Below are positions 1 through 9,043 of a stretch of 38,813 nucleotides of DNA, piece by piece. Made by a program: the position numbers and the translations under genes. The DNA is taken from contig VFZO01000026.1 in assembly GCA_016871155.1 (NCBI GenBank), forward strand, positions 1 to 38,813, in the 5' to 3' direction. Each line of letters opens with the position of its first letter. Positions within the stretch are counted from its first letter, which is position 1. The DNA is from Acidobacteriota bacterium (GTDB lineage: Bacteria; Acidobacteriota; Terriglobia; Bryobacterales; Bryobacteraceae). The notes beneath the pieces were generated by a model. The model saw nothing but the letters and a program-made list of their open reading frames with translations, made no database searches and was not told where the DNA came from.

Positions 1-1854
1 AACCTGATGATGGAAATTCTCGTCGATTCGCTGCCCATCGCCGCCGATCGTCAACGGGTACTTCGGCCACAGTACCGACTTCCCGGCCTCGAACCCCGGA
101 TCGAGACCCGAGTCGTCATTCCATTTCGCATCGCCGTACCCAAAATGCTTCCGCAGCCGCTCGCAGCACCTCTCCCAATCATGCGCAATCTGGAACTCCG
201 GCTTCAGCCACAGCCGGATCTCCGTCCCCTGCTCCCTCCTGGTGCCCGCCTTGGTCCAGAACAGCGTGCCCGGCCCCGATACGTGGAAATTGGTCGACTC
301 TCCGCTGCCGCAATGGGTCCGCACGTCAATCGAATCTGCCAACATAAAGGACGACAGCACGCCGATACCAAACTGCGAGATGGGAGTGGAGATCAGACCC
401 TTCTCGCGAAGCTTCGACTGCTCCCGCTCGAACTCCTCGCTCCTATAGAAGCTCTTTCCGAGCGTGGTGAAGTATCTTTCAATCGTTCGCTGGGACATGC
501 CGACGCCGTTGTCCGCCACCTGCAGCCACCAGCGCTGGCGTTCCTCGTCGTAGCCCCAGGTTAGGTCCACTTTAAGTTCCACCGGTTCGCCGGTCGCGCC
601 GTCCCGGAAAAACCCAGGCTGCTCCGGACACGGCGTACCGTCCGTCTTGTTTATGGAAGACTCCGCTCCGGTCTGTCTGCGATACTGGAGCCGGAGATCT
701 CGAAGCTCCAGCGCGTCCAGGGCGTTTTGCAGAAGCTCCCGGATGGCCAATTCGGGCTGGCCGTAGAGAGCGGTCCCCATCAGAAGATCGAGGATCTCGG
801 CCTGGCTGATTCGGAATTGCCAATCCTGATAAACGTACGCGTTGTTCTTGGGATGAACCACCCCTTCGACCCGGGGGAGACGAAGCGCGGCTCCGTCGCG
901 GCCCAAACGCCGCAGTTCCTCCTTGGCGTGGTCGACTTCAGTTCGAATCTGCCCGATGAAACTGCGAATGCCATGGTCGGTAACCGGGTCCGGACACGCC
1001 GGCGCGAGGTAGGAGAGGATCTCGTCGTCCGCATCGAACTCGATCCTCTCAACAGCGAGATGCTTCCTCAACTCGCGCTGACTAGTACCATCCGGATCGA
1101 GGATTCGCTTTTGCAGCTCGCCGTCCAGCCCCAGATGCTTGAAGAGGATCTCGGGCGTGCGGGAAGAGTCGAAGTCCAGGATGTCGGCAAGCCGCAATAC
1201 CAGCCCCAGGAACGGAAGGTGGCTCCCATCTGTCCGGCCCTTGTACGGTATCCCCTGCTCTCGGAGCCAGGACGCTGACTGGTTGTGGCTGATGCAGAGT
1301 TCAATCAGGCCCGCGGGCGGCTCTCCGCCCAAAATACTCTCGACGTGTCCCCTCATCCGCGTTGACCGGCGATCGGCGTGGCTGCGCCTAAGGTGCTCGG
1401 TGATCAGCCTCTGCTCGATCGCCTCCGCAACGCTGTACTGGAGTTTCCCTCGGGCGCGGTCCCTCTCCTGCACGAGGTCCGGTTTCCCATGTAGAAATCC
1501 GCTGTACTCCGGGTCCTCGCCGTTCTTCATCTTCGCCAACTGCTCCGCGCTCGCCGCCATGCCCAGGTCGTGACAGTAGGCTGCCAGCAGCAGCATCCGG
1601 CAATCTTCCGGCTCCAGTTCGTTCAGCGACGGCTGCAGGAGCCAGTCCATCCACCAGACGATGTTGAGAATATGCCGTTCATCGTGCAGCGTGAAGAGCC
1701 GCATGTCATTGCAGACCGTCGCAAGGAGGCTTTTCGCGCGTTTGGCAGCGGCGTCGACTTGTGCGCGCAGAGCGCTCTCGGCTTCTAGACGCTCGTATAG
1801 CTTCGATTGCTTAAGATCTTTGAGGCTGGCGGGTTGAAGCAGGGTAGGCGGCAT
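1..1854 (-). CDS. HD domain fused to Hsp90-like GHKL ATPase (C-terminus beyond window)
   Basis: An open frame of 618 codons reads from an ATG at 1854 to the left edge without a stop, so the C-terminus is missing. Residues about 50-240 form an HD-type metal-binding domain: H61 (or H57), the CHDLGM motif with H95-D96, and the late Asp in RLADILDFD (D224 or D227). Residues about 350-550 form a GHKL ATPase of Hsp90 type: N-box ELLQNALDA (373-381), DNGVGM (448-453), a KSFYRS lid segment, and QFGIGVLSSFM (494-504). Known GHKL enzymes bind ATP in this pocket; HD domains are usually phosphohydrolases or nucleases. No signal peptide is seen, so it is probably cytoplasmic. HD plus Hsp90-like ATPase proteins are known from bacterial conflict/defence settings, but no partner gene is visible here. 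Substrate unknown. The domain calls are firm; the role is inference. Confidence 0.88.
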   Translation of the reverse strand, partial: MPPTLLQPASLKDLKQSKLYERLEAESALRAQVDAAAKRAKSLLATVCNDMRLFTLHDERHILNIVWWMDWLLQPSLNELEPEDCRMLLLAAYCHDLGMAASAEQLAKMKNGEDPEYSGFLHGKPDLVQERDRARGKLQYSVAEAIEQRLITEHLRRSHADRRSTRMRGHVESILGGEPPAGLIELCISHNQSASWLREQGIPYKGRTDGSHLPFLGLVLRLADILDFDSSRTPEILFKHLGLDGELQKRILDPDGTSQRELRKHLAVERIEFDADDEILSYLAPACPDPVTDHGIRSFIGQIRTEVDHAKEELRRLGRDGAALRLPRVEGVVHPKNNAYVYQDWQFRISQAEILDLLMGTALYGQPELAIRELLQNALDALELRDLRLQYRRQTGAESSINKTDGTPCPEQPGFFRDGATGEPVELKVDLTWGYDEERQRWWLQVADNGVGMSQRTIERYFTTLGKSFYRSEEFEREQSKLREKGLISTPISQFGIGVLSSFMLADSIDVRTHCGSGESTNFHVSGPGTLFWTKAGTRREQGTEIRLWLKPEFQIAHDWERCCERLRKHFGYGDAKWNDDSGLDPGFEAGKSVLWPKYPLTIGGDGQRIDENFHHQV

Positions 1855-1917
1855 GGCGGCGTCTGAGTGGTCTGCGGTTCCACCATGATACTTCGCCTAA
1901 CGCCGTACTTACCTGAC

Positions 1918-1932
1918 GGCGACGGGGTCGCC
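1918..1932 (-). terminator. GC hairpin at the M14 peptidase stop codon
   Basis: GGCGAC-GGG-GTCGCC is a perfect 6-bp stem with a 3-base loop, reaching the last base of the peptidase stop codon. It lies in the 77-bp gap before the HD-GHKL gene on the same strand. There is no T-run, so it is not a canonical intrinsic terminator; it could protect the mRNA 3' end. Confidence 0.25.
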
Positions 1933-4550
1933 TACCGCCCGTGCGCCGGGCCACGGAAGACCGCGTTCAGGAACAACACGTTCAACCCGTCCAGATACGC
2001 CCGGTAATTAGGATCGTAGGCGAAGCCGATGACGTGACCGGCGCCGTGGCGCTCCACCATTAACAGCGGCTTGTATGCCACCTGCTTCCGGTTCTCCTCC
2101 CACATATAGCCGCTCGCGAGTAACTGGTCCGCGCCCACGAAGTACGCCGCGTTCACGCCGCGGTCCAGGCGGACGGGCGTGTAAATGGTCCGGCCCTGCA
2201 CCAGCGCGTTGACGGTTGGCGGCACGCCGGCGGTGATCCAGTGATCGGGGTCGGTCTTCGCCACGCCCAGGATGCCTTGCACAGCGTCGGCCGAGTCCCG
2301 CTCCGGACGAATGGCTTCCAGGTATGCCGCCTCGTCCTTCAACACTTTGCCCGGCACGCGGCCGTTTTCCGGCTTTGCCGCTTCCACCTTTTTCTCCATA
2401 GCCAACGACTCCGGCGCCGTCGATAGCAGGCCGGCGTTTGCGCCGGCCAGGAAACCCACCGCGTCTTCGATGCCGATGAGCGTTCCGCCCTTTTGCACCC
2501 AGGTGCGCAGCCGCGCCGTGGCGGGCCCCAGCACGTCGCCGTAGCCGCCTGCCGGCAGGATGATCACATCGAACATGTCCAGGTCCGTAGATGCCAGCGT
2601 GGCCGTGCGAATCACGCTGGTGGGATAACCGAACTGCCGCTCAATGACAAACCGCGCCGCGCCCGCGCTGTAGGAAGACACGGGCCGGTCCCAGGCGATG
2701 GCGATGCGCGGTTTCTTGATCAGCTTTACGTTGCCGCTGCCAAAGTTGACGCCGCTTTCCACCCAGCCCGAGTTGACCGGCGTGACTTCGGCCTCACCGG
2801 CCAGGCGGCCCACGGTCTCATGCAGGGCCGCGAAATTCTCTTTCACCAGCAGGATCAGGGTGCCGCGCGGATAGGTCCGCCCGTCCTGCACAAACTCCTT
2901 GTCCGTGCTTCGAACCTTCAGATCGGCGCGGAGCGCCGCGCCCAGGAACTTCGCCGCCGCGCGCCCGCGCCACGGCACCAGATAGGCCACGGCCGCCTGG
3001 GCGATGGCCGGCTCCCTGGGGGCCGGCGGTACATATGGCTCCAGCCGGGTGCTGACCGGAGCGCTCACGGCCACCGCCTCCACGTTATGCATCAGCGGCA
3101 GGCTCCAGGCTGTAACATCGTAGATCTCGTCGCCGAGTTTCTTGGAGCGCCGGCGCTCCTGCTCCTTCAGAAATTCGGGCTCCATGGAGACATCCTTGTC
3201 CAGCAGCACGCGGATCAAGCGCTTCAACGGTTGCGCCGTCGACACTACATAACTGCCGTCCGGGAATCCGTTCACCGACGCGGGCGCGCGCTGCACCTCG
3301 ACGCCTTGCTCCACTAACAATCCGGCCAGCCGGTCCACCGCCGCCACGTCGCCGCGGCGAGGCAGAATGTAGCCCTTTACCGATTCGTTCCTGCCTTCCT
3401 CGATCGCCGTTCTGGAGTAGTTCCAGAAATTGACGAGTAACTGCTCGCGGTAATTCGCGGCCGCCTCGCAGGTGGCAATCTGCGTCGTGAAGTGCTTCCG
3501 GACGGAGTCCTTGAAGGTATAGACCGTCCCATCCGTGCGGCGGTAGGCCAGGCCGCGTACGCTGGAGTTTTCGTAAGTCATGGCGATGCCGCCGTAGTAA
3601 GCCGGCCAACTGGCGCCGTAACCGGGATAGAAGGCGTCGAAGATCTCGCGCGTGAAGTATGGATAGCCGAGCTGATCGAAATACTTCGCGTTGTTCTTGC
3701 CGAACCAGTCGAGCGAAGTCTTTTGTTCCTTCGTCAGGTGCGGGTTAAACGGAATCGCTTCGGGCGCGAAGTAGTAACTCGATTCGGAACCCATCTCATG
3801 CAGGTCGACGACGACGGGCGGCAACCACTCGAGAAACATCTTGATGCGGGCCTTCGTCTCCGGCTGCGTGGCCGCGAACCAGTCGCGATTCATGTCGAAC
3901 AGATAGTGGTTCACGCGCCCGCCCGGCCAGGGTTCGTTGCGTTCGGCTGCGACGGGGGTGGCGTCCGGCTCCAGGCCCACGCTCTGTTCGTAGGAGTGCA
4001 CGAAGCGCATGCGGCCGTCGGGATTCTGCAGCGGGTCGATGATGACCACCGTGTTCTTGAGAATGGCGTCCACGGCCGGCTGATTGCGCGCGGCGAGCAG
4101 GTGGTAGGCGGCCAGCAGGGCCGAATCCGGTCCGCTGACTTCGTTGCCATGGACGGCGTGTCCGAGCCAGACGACGGCGGGGGTGGAGGCGATCAGCTTT
4201 CGTGCCTCGGCGTCCGTGGTCTTGCGCGCATCGTTCAGCTTCCTCATCGCCGACTGAATCTCGGGCAGGCGGCGGAGGTTCGCCTCATTGGCGATTACGA
4301 CATAGATCAGCCGCCGGCCCTCCCAGCTCTTGCCGTACTCCACGACCTTGACGCGCGCCGGAGCGAAGGCCGCCAACGCCTCGAAGTAGCGCCCCATCTC
4401 GCCGTGGGTGGCCAGTTTCGTGCCCGGCTCATAGCCCAGCACTTTCTGAAACGTGGGAACCGCAGGGTCATACACCGCGCCGGGCCAGAACTCAAACGCG
4501 GGCTGTGCGGGTAACACGGCGGCGCAAGCGAGCAAAAACAGGGTACGCAT
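1932..4550 (-). CDS. Secreted M14 zinc carboxypeptidase with C-terminal amidotransferase-like domain
   Basis: An 873-residue exported peptidase of the M14 (carboxypeptidase A) family, expected to remove C-terminal residues from peptides outside the cytoplasm. The signal peptide is MRTLFLLACAAVLPAQ. The zinc site is H134-x-x-E137 (AVHGNEVSG) with H251 (VVDLHEMGS); NPDGR (177-181) and FDMNRDW are typical substrate-site motifs, and E326 (MTYENSSVRG) fits the general base. The C-terminal third carries a class I glutamine-amidotransferase-like fold (IILPAGGYGDV), a pairing seen in large bacterial M14 proteins. The frame extends upstream to 4721, but that part overlaps the divergent gene, and the start at 4550 puts the signal peptide first. 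GAAAGG abuts the ATG and is too close to act as a Shine-Dalgarno; TACTCT lies 6 bp upstream, suggesting a leaderless mRNA. Confidence 0.92.
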   Translation of the reverse strand: MRTLFLLACAAVLPAQPAFEFWPGAVYDPAVPTFQKVLGYEPGTKLATHGEMGRYFEALAAFAPARVKVVEYGKSWEGRRLIYVVIANEANLRRLPEIQSAMRKLNDARKTTDAEARKLIASTPAVVWLGHAVHGNEVSGPDSALLAAYHLLAARNQPAVDAILKNTVVIIDPLQNPDGRMRFVHSYEQSVGLEPDATPVAAERNEPWPGGRVNHYLFDMNRDWFAATQPETKARIKMFLEWLPPVVVDLHEMGSESSYYFAPEAIPFNPHLTKEQKTSLDWFGKNNAKYFDQLGYPYFTREIFDAFYPGYGASWPAYYGGIAMTYENSSVRGLAYRRTDGTVYTFKDSVRKHFTTQIATCEAAANYREQLLVNFWNYSRTAIEEGRNESVKGYILPRRGDVAAVDRLAGLLVEQGVEVQRAPASVNGFPDGSYVVSTAQPLKRLIRVLLDKDVSMEPEFLKEQERRRSKKLGDEIYDVTAWSLPLMHNVEAVAVSAPVSTRLEPYVPPAPREPAIAQAAVAYLVPWRGRAAAKFLGAALRADLKVRSTDKEFVQDGRTYPRGTLILLVKENFAALHETVGRLAGEAEVTPVNSGWVESGVNFGSGNVKLIKKPRIAIAWDRPVSSYSAGAARFVIERQFGYPTSVIRTATLASTDLDMFDVIILPAGGYGDVLGPATARLRTWVQKGGTLIGIEDAVGFLAGANAGLLSTAPESLAMEKKVEAAKPENGRVPGKVLKDEAAYLEAIRPERDSADAVQGILGVAKTDPDHWITAGVPPTVNALVQGRTIYTPVRLDRGVNAAYFVGADQLLASGYMWEENRKQVAYKPLLMVERHGAGHVIGFAYDPNYRAYLDGLNVLFLNAVFRGPAHGR

Positions 4551-4588
4551 CCTTTCAGAGTAATCGACCGGTCCGCTATCCTGATTGG
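4551..4588. promoter_or_regulatory. 38-bp divergent promoter region
   Basis: All control DNA between the M14 peptidase and the PqaA-like gene fits in 38 bp plus coding sequence. Rightward: TTCAGA (4554-4559), 17-bp spacer, TATCCT (4577-4582), then 6 bp to the GTG. Leftward: TACTCT (complement of 4557-4562), 6 bp from the ATG. Both arrangements predict transcription starting at or next to the start codon. Confidence 0.5.
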
Positions 4589-5992
4589 GTGCTTCGAAGA
4601 TTCCTGTTCTTGACCGCCGCGCTCGCCGCCCTGGCCGCGCCGCCCAAAACCGCCCTGGATGAGTACGTCGCCAAACCGGATCCGGCCTACGCCTGGAAGC
4701 TGGCGCATACGGTGAAGGCAACCAACTCCACCGGCTACATTCTGGAGATGACGTCGCAGACCTGGGGCGAGGGCAAACAGGTGGACCGGACCAAGTGGGT
4801 CCACTGGGTGACGGTCGTGAAGCCCAAGGAGGTGAAGTCGTCCACCGGTATGCTCTTTATCACCGGCGGCGCGAACGACGGGCGTCCGCGAACGGCCATC
4901 GAAGGCACGCTGGCCGTGATCGCCGAAGCAACCGGCTCGGTGGTGAGCGAGATACGGATGGTTCCCAATCAACCGCTGGTTTTCGGAGACGATCCGCAGC
5001 CGGGCCGCAAGCGCAGCGAAGACGCCATCATCGCGTATACCTGGCGCAAGTATCTGCAAACCGGCGACTCCTCCTGGCCGCTCCGCCTGCCCATGACCAA
5101 GGCCGCCGTGCGCGCCATGGATACCGTGACGGCATTCCTGAAATCGCCCGAGGGAGGCAACGTGAATGTCGACTCCTTTGTCGTCGCCGGCGGATCGAAA
5201 CGCGGTTGGACGGCGTGGACCACCGCCGCAGTCGACCCGCGCGTGAAGGCCGTTTCGCCCATCGTCATCGACCTGCTGAACGTCATCCCCAGCTTCGTCC
5301 ACCACTACCGGGCCTACGGTTTTTGGGCCCCGGCTGTGGGCGACTATTTCGCCGAAGGGCTGATGGACGAGATGAACAACCCCAAGTATCTGGAGCTGAT
5401 GAAGCTGGTGGAGCCGTATCACTACCGGGACCGGCTGACGATGCCCAAATACATCCTGAACGCGGCCGGCGATCAGTTCTTCCTGCCCGATTCGTGGAAG
5501 TTTTACTGGAAGGATCTGAAAGGCGAGAAGCATCTTCGCTACGTGCCAAACACGGATCACTCGATGCGCAACTCCGACGCGTATGAGACGTTGATCGCCT
5601 TCTATGAGGGTGTTCTGCGCGGCGTTCCGCGGCCCGGCTACAAGTGGAACGTCAAGAAGGACGGGACCATCGAAGTCTCGACTACGGGCAAACCGTCGAG
5701 CGTGAAACTCTGGCAGGCCACCAACCCCGACGCCCGGGATTTTCGCATGGAGACGCTGGGCCCCAAGTACACGTCCACGGACCTGACGCCGGGTAAAAAC
5801 GGTAAGTACACCGGCAAGCCCGCCGCGCCCGCCAAGGGCTACACCGCCTATTTCGTGGAGCTGACTTTTCCGAGCGGCGGCAAGTTTCCGTATAAGTTCA
5901 CGACGGGCGTGGTTGTAACCCCCGATACGTATCCCCATCTGGCGCCCGTGAAAGGTCAAACTAAGATCGGCCCGCGCCCTGTCAGGAAATAG
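4589..5992 (+). CDS. Exported PhoPQ-activated pathogenicity-related (PqaA-like) alpha/beta hydrolase
   Basis: A 467-residue protein of the PhoPQ-activated pathogenicity-related family (PqaA-like), with an alpha/beta-hydrolase core. The signal peptide is short and hydrophobic (LRRFLFLTAALAALAAPP). The presumed nucleophile is Ser203 in GGSKRGW; the acid and base candidates are Asp in NAAGDQFF and His in NTDHSM. A C-terminal beta-sandwich-like tail follows (YKWNVKKDGTIEVS onward). Reaction and substrate are not established for the family. The GTG at 4589 is chosen because it puts the signal peptide at the N-terminus; an ATG at 4505 in the same frame lies inside the divergent peptidase gene. TATCCT ends 6 bp before the GTG and no Shine-Dalgarno is seen, suggesting a leaderless transcript. 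The next gene follows after 5 bp. Confidence 0.88.
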   Translation: MLRRFLFLTAALAALAAPPKTALDEYVAKPDPAYAWKLAHTVKATNSTGYILEMTSQTWGEGKQVDRTKWVHWVTVVKPKEVKSSTGMLFITGGANDGRPRTAIEGTLAVIAEATGSVVSEIRMVPNQPLVFGDDPQPGRKRSEDAIIAYTWRKYLQTGDSSWPLRLPMTKAAVRAMDTVTAFLKSPEGGNVNVDSFVVAGGSKRGWTAWTTAAVDPRVKAVSPIVIDLLNVIPSFVHHYRAYGFWAPAVGDYFAEGLMDEMNNPKYLELMKLVEPYHYRDRLTMPKYILNAAGDQFFLPDSWKFYWKDLKGEKHLRYVPNTDHSMRNSDAYETLIAFYEGVLRGVPRPGYKWNVKKDGTIEVSTTGKPSSVKLWQATNPDARDFRMETLGPKYTSTDLTPGKNGKYTGKPAAPAKGYTAYFVELTFPSGGKFPYKFTTGVVVTPDTYPHLAPVKGQTKIGPRPVRK

Positions 5993-5997
5993 CATCC

Positions 5998-6402
5998 ATG
6001 AATCTGACTGCATACAAGCTGTTTCGCATTGCCGCCTCCGCTCTGATCCTCCTTGCTGTCATTCATCTGATGGGGCACTTGTCGTCCTTGAACGCCAAGC
6101 CGAACAACGGCACGGAGTACACGATGAAGGAGTTGATGGACAACTACAAGATGAACGTGGGCGGCAGCATGCGCTCCCAAACGCAACTGATGAATGGATT
6201 CAGCCTGGCGTTTTCGGCGATGGCGATGGCGATGGGCGCGCTGGGCCTGGTTGTGCCGGTGCAGCGCAGGACGGCCATCGTCTACGCCGCCTCCCTGGCG
6301 GTACTGACCGCTATTTCCCTCCAATACTGGTTCATCGCGCCGACGTCGTTTCTGGCCGTGGCGGCGCTGCTGTTCGCGGGTGCGGCGTACTTCGAAAAGT
6401 AG
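5998..6402 (+). CDS. Small four-helix membrane protein, function unknown
   Basis: A 134-residue protein with four likely transmembrane helices: about residues 8-26, 66-84, 90-108 and 110-131. The loop after helix 1 is polar (LNAKPNNGTEYTMKELMDNYKMN). I do not recognise a characterised family. The gene starts 5 bp after the PqaA-like stop codon, with AGGAAA about 9 bp upstream of the ATG, so the two are probably co-transcribed. Its TAG stop abuts the stop of the opposite-strand gene with no base between. It could assist or anchor the exported hydrolase, but nothing in the sequence shows that. Confidence 0.75.
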   Translation: MNLTAYKLFRIAASALILLAVIHLMGHLSSLNAKPNNGTEYTMKELMDNYKMNVGGSMRSQTQLMNGFSLAFSAMAMAMGALGLVVPVQRRTAIVYAASLAVLTAISLQYWFIAPTSFLAVAALLFAGAAYFEK

Positions 6403-7182
6403 TTACTGCACCGGCAGTTCGGCGGCCGTACTTCCGCCCAGGCCGGCGTAGGAGTCCTTGACCTTTGTGACCTTTGAGCCCATGAAGGTTACGAAGGTGA
6501 TCTTGCCGGGCGCGCGACCGTAGACCCACTCCTCGAGTTCGTCCCCGTCGACGACGCGCCGTTCCTTCCGGTTCGGATTGCCCGCCGCCAGTTTCACCTG
6601 CTCACGGTCCATGCCTTCGATGATGCGCTTCTGTTCGATGGCCTTCCGGATCGGCTCCGGCAGCTTTTCCATGTAGTTTTCGGTCACGGACTTCATTTCG
6701 AAGTCCATAATCGGCGCGAGCATCTTCTTGAACTCCGCCACATCCAGGAACTCGATGTTCTTAGGGAACTTAATTACCAGGTTCGTTCCTGCCTTGGCCA
6801 CCATGTCCCCGCCGGAGATCGGCGTCGTGCGATTGCCCATGCCGACTTCCACGCGTTCGTACCACTTCGGGCCGGTCTTCAGACCGTGGTTGAGCTCAAA
6901 CTCCACCGAGTCGTCTTCGATCTTGACCTTGGTGATCTGCACCAGTTCGCCCTGGCGCGCGGCCGGGCCGTGTTCGGTGGCCGCCTTCTCCCAGACTTCC
7001 TTGTCCCACTTGCCGGAGGGCTCCACGGGCAGCGGCTTCTTCGACCGCGGAATCATCACCTTCGCCTTGGCGAACTCGGCGGTCATGCCGCGCAGGAACG
7101 CGATGCGCTCGTCGGCCGTCGGCTTTTTCTCCTTGGCCAGGACCAGCGCCGGAACCATTCCAATCAAGAAGCGCCGCTTCAT
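6403..7182 (-). CDS. Exported protein with C-terminal BamE/SmpA-like domain
   Basis: A 259-residue protein, last in a four-gene operon. MKRRFLIGMVPALVLA is a signal peptide. Residues about 20-180 have no family I recognise and are rich in charged beta-type segments. Residues about 187-242 (IIEGMDREQVKLAAGNPNRK, then EEWVYGR, then ITFVTFMGSKVTKVKD) match the BamE/SmpA pattern: a G-M-x-x-E-x-V helix, a G-x-P turn, an aromatic strand, then a strand of the 'F.dGkV..v' kind. BamE-like domains are small periplasmic adaptors. The ATG overlaps the stop of the CPBP gene (ATGA), and AGGAGG lies 10 bp upstream. A longer frame to 7485 runs inside the CPBP gene and is rejected. Confidence 0.8.
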   Translation of the reverse strand: MKRRFLIGMVPALVLAKEKKPTADERIAFLRGMTAEFAKAKVMIPRSKKPLPVEPSGKWDKEVWEKAATEHGPAARQGELVQITKVKIEDDSVEFELNHGLKTGPKWYERVEVGMGNRTTPISGGDMVAKAGTNLVIKFPKNIEFLDVAEFKKMLAPIMDFEMKSVTENYMEKLPEPIRKAIEQKRIIEGMDREQVKLAAGNPNRKERRVVDGDELEEWVYGRAPGKITFVTFMGSKVTKVKDSYAGLGGSTAAELPVQ

Positions 7183-8033
7183 TCCGCCGGTTCCTCCTCG
7201 TGTGGCATGAGCTTCAACTGTTGCCGGCGAAGCGGAGTTCGACGAAGCGCGAAGAATAGCGCCGGCACCACCAGCAGCGTCAGTACGCTCGCCTCGGGGC
7301 CGTAGGCGCCACCGCTCCAAAGGTCGCTCGCGCGCCACTCCAGTTGGTAGCCCGTCATCCCCATTGTAAAGCCGCTGAGATTGACCCCGAATAGCGGCAA
7401 TGTAACATTCCAACCCCAGTGAATGCCCGTAGCTAACCAAAGGTCGCCGCTGCGAATCACCGCGTAGCCGAGGACGACGCCCCAAAGGAACGTATTGAAC
7501 ACGGCGAGTTTCGACGAGTTCAGGTTTCCCCCGTGGGCCGCCGCGAATAGCACCGAAAACGGCAGCAGCACGGCATAGGTTCCGTATCGCCCGGCCAGAA
7601 GTTGGAACGGATAACCGCGGAACACCAGCTCCTCGCCGAGCGCCGCGAACAGCAGGATCACTGGCACCAAAATCAAGGCACCGATCGAAAACGGAAAGTC
7701 CGGAGCGGGCGCGAAATGGGCCTTACCGGTGAGCAGCGGGAATCCGGTGACGAAAACCCCGGCAGCGATTCCCAGTCCGGCGCCGGTGGCCGCATGACGC
7801 GCCGCCCAGCCATGGCCCGCCAGCCCGATATCGGCCAGAGACCCCCGGTCGTAGATTCGCAGCGCCAGCACCGTGGCCACCGCGCCTCCGGCGAAGATGC
7901 CGATTCCGGCGGCAATCAACGGCCCCAGCAATTGCAGGACGGCGTAGGCAACGCCTTGCAACAGAAACGAGAGGACCAGGAACACGACCACGCGCACGCC
8001 TATCGTCAAGTGCGTGGGCGTGCCGTCGCTCAT
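7179..8033 (-). CDS. CPBP-family intramembrane metalloprotease
   Basis: A 284-residue polytopic membrane protein of the CAAX-protease/bacteriocin-processing (CPBP, Abi) family. The active-site signature is complete: ALGEELVFRGYPF (EExxxR), FAAAHGGN (second His motif), and IHWGWNVTLPLFG (His/Asn motif). About eight hydrophobic helices are visible. These enzymes cleave membrane-embedded or prenylated peptides; here the substrate is unknown. ATG at 8033 overlaps the stop of the GHMP kinase by four bases (ATGA), and its own stop overlaps the next ATG the same way, so translation is probably coupled through the operon. The frame can be extended to 8276 only by entering the kinase gene. Confidence 0.9.
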   Translation of the reverse strand: MSDGTPTHLTIGVRVVVFLVLSFLLQGVAYAVLQLLGPLIAAGIGIFAGGAVATVLALRIYDRGSLADIGLAGHGWAARHAATGAGLGIAAGVFVTGFPLLTGKAHFAPAPDFPFSIGALILVPVILLFAALGEELVFRGYPFQLLAGRYGTYAVLLPFSVLFAAAHGGNLNSSKLAVFNTFLWGVVLGYAVIRSGDLWLATGIHWGWNVTLPLFGVNLSGFTMGMTGYQLEWRASDLWSGGAYGPEASVLTLLVVPALFFALRRTPLRRQQLKLMPHEEEPAE

Positions 8034-9037
8034 TTCACCAGCTTGACCTTCAAACCTGCCGGCGCAACCTTCACATCCAGCACGGTCGCTCCTTCTTTCG
8101 CGATCAACTCGGCCACGCGCGTTTTGGCGCCGGGTTCCACCAAGAAGAAGACACAGCCGCCGCCGCCGGCGCCGCAGACCTTCGCGCCCACCGAGCCCGC
8201 GCGGCGGGTGGCGGCCACCAGGTGATCGATCAGTTCCGTGGTAATTCCCGGTGCATTCTTCTTCCGAAAGCTCCACTCCTCGCGCAGCAGCCGGGCCGTC
8301 TCGTTCCAGTCGCTGCGCTCCAGCGCGCCGCGCATGGCATGGGCGATGGCGGCGATCTGGTCGAAGTTGCGGTGGACCTTCTTGTCCCCGTCAATGTGCA
8401 GTTTCGTGACTTCCCAATTGTTGATGCCGGAGTTGCGCGGCACGCCGGTGTAGGCAAGCACCGTGCGGGACTCCAGGTCCGGCGCCTCCACGGGAATCGC
8501 AACCCTCCGGATACCGTCCGCGCGCAGTTCGATGGCGCTGATCCCGCCGTACATCGCCGGATAGTAGTCCTGGCAGCCCGTGGGCACGCGAAGAATCTGC
8601 GCCTCGATATTCTGCGCCAGCTCCCGGACCCGCTCGATTGGGTACCCGGTGTTCAGCCACTTGTTGAACGCTCCGCAAATAGTGATGAGCAGCGACGAGG
8701 AGCCCGAAATTCCCGCTCCGGCCGGCGCTTCCGAGTGCGAATCCAGCTCCAGGCCGGTTTCCGGCGCGAAAAAACGCACGGCGTAGGCCAGCAGCGGCAG
8801 TTTGTACTTCTTCGCGCTTCGCAGTTCTTCCAGCGACGCGAACGACTCTTCGGCGGCCAAATCGCGGGAACGCAGGATGATCGCGCCATCGTTGCGAGGG
8901 GTGATGGAACACGACGTATACCGGTTGACCGCGAAATTCACAGTCACCGCGTTGTTGTGGTGCAGGTACAGGGGCCAGATGTCCAGTGTGCCGCCCGCCA
9001 AATCGACGCGGCAGGGCGATTGCGAAGTGATGCGCAT
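8030..9037 (-). CDS. GHMP-family sugar kinase (heptose-7-phosphate kinase-like)
   Basis: A 335-residue cytoplasmic kinase of the GHMP superfamily. All three motifs are present: the N-terminal substrate motif PCRVDLAGGTLDIWP, the phosphate-binding loop EAPAGAGISGSSSLL, and the C-terminal loop KVCGAGGGGCVFFLVE. The N-terminal motif and overall length resemble D-glycero-D-manno-heptose 7-phosphate kinases and related sugar kinases of LPS/GDP-heptose routes, but mevalonate- or galactokinase-like substrates cannot be excluded. No other heptose-pathway gene is nearby. It starts 6 bp after the amidohydrolase stop codon and shares an ATGA overlap with the CPBP gene. TACACT lies 8 bp upstream of the ATG, and GAGG lies 4 bp upstream. 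Confidence 0.87.
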   Translation of the reverse strand: MRITSQSPCRVDLAGGTLDIWPLYLHHNNAVTVNFAVNRYTSCSITPRNDGAIILRSRDLAAEESFASLEELRSAKKYKLPLLAYAVRFFAPETGLELDSHSEAPAGAGISGSSSLLITICGAFNKWLNTGYPIERVRELAQNIEAQILRVPTGCQDYYPAMYGGISAIELRADGIRRVAIPVEAPDLESRTVLAYTGVPRNSGINNWEVTKLHIDGDKKVHRNFDQIAAIAHAMRGALERSDWNETARLLREEWSFRKKNAPGITTELIDHLVAATRRAGSVGAKVCGAGGGGCVFFLVEPGAKTRVAELIAKEGATVLDVKVAPAGLKVKLVK

Positions 9038-9043
9038 GAATCC

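Noticed and set aside
3492-4514. 340-codon plus-strand frame
   Set aside because: It is antisense to the M14 peptidase zinc site region, which is clearly the coding strand.
4307-6013. 568-codon open frame on the minus strand
   Set aside because: It is antisense to the PqaA-like gene and out of frame with the M14 gene. Its residue content is typical of high-GC shadow frames, and no motif is visible.
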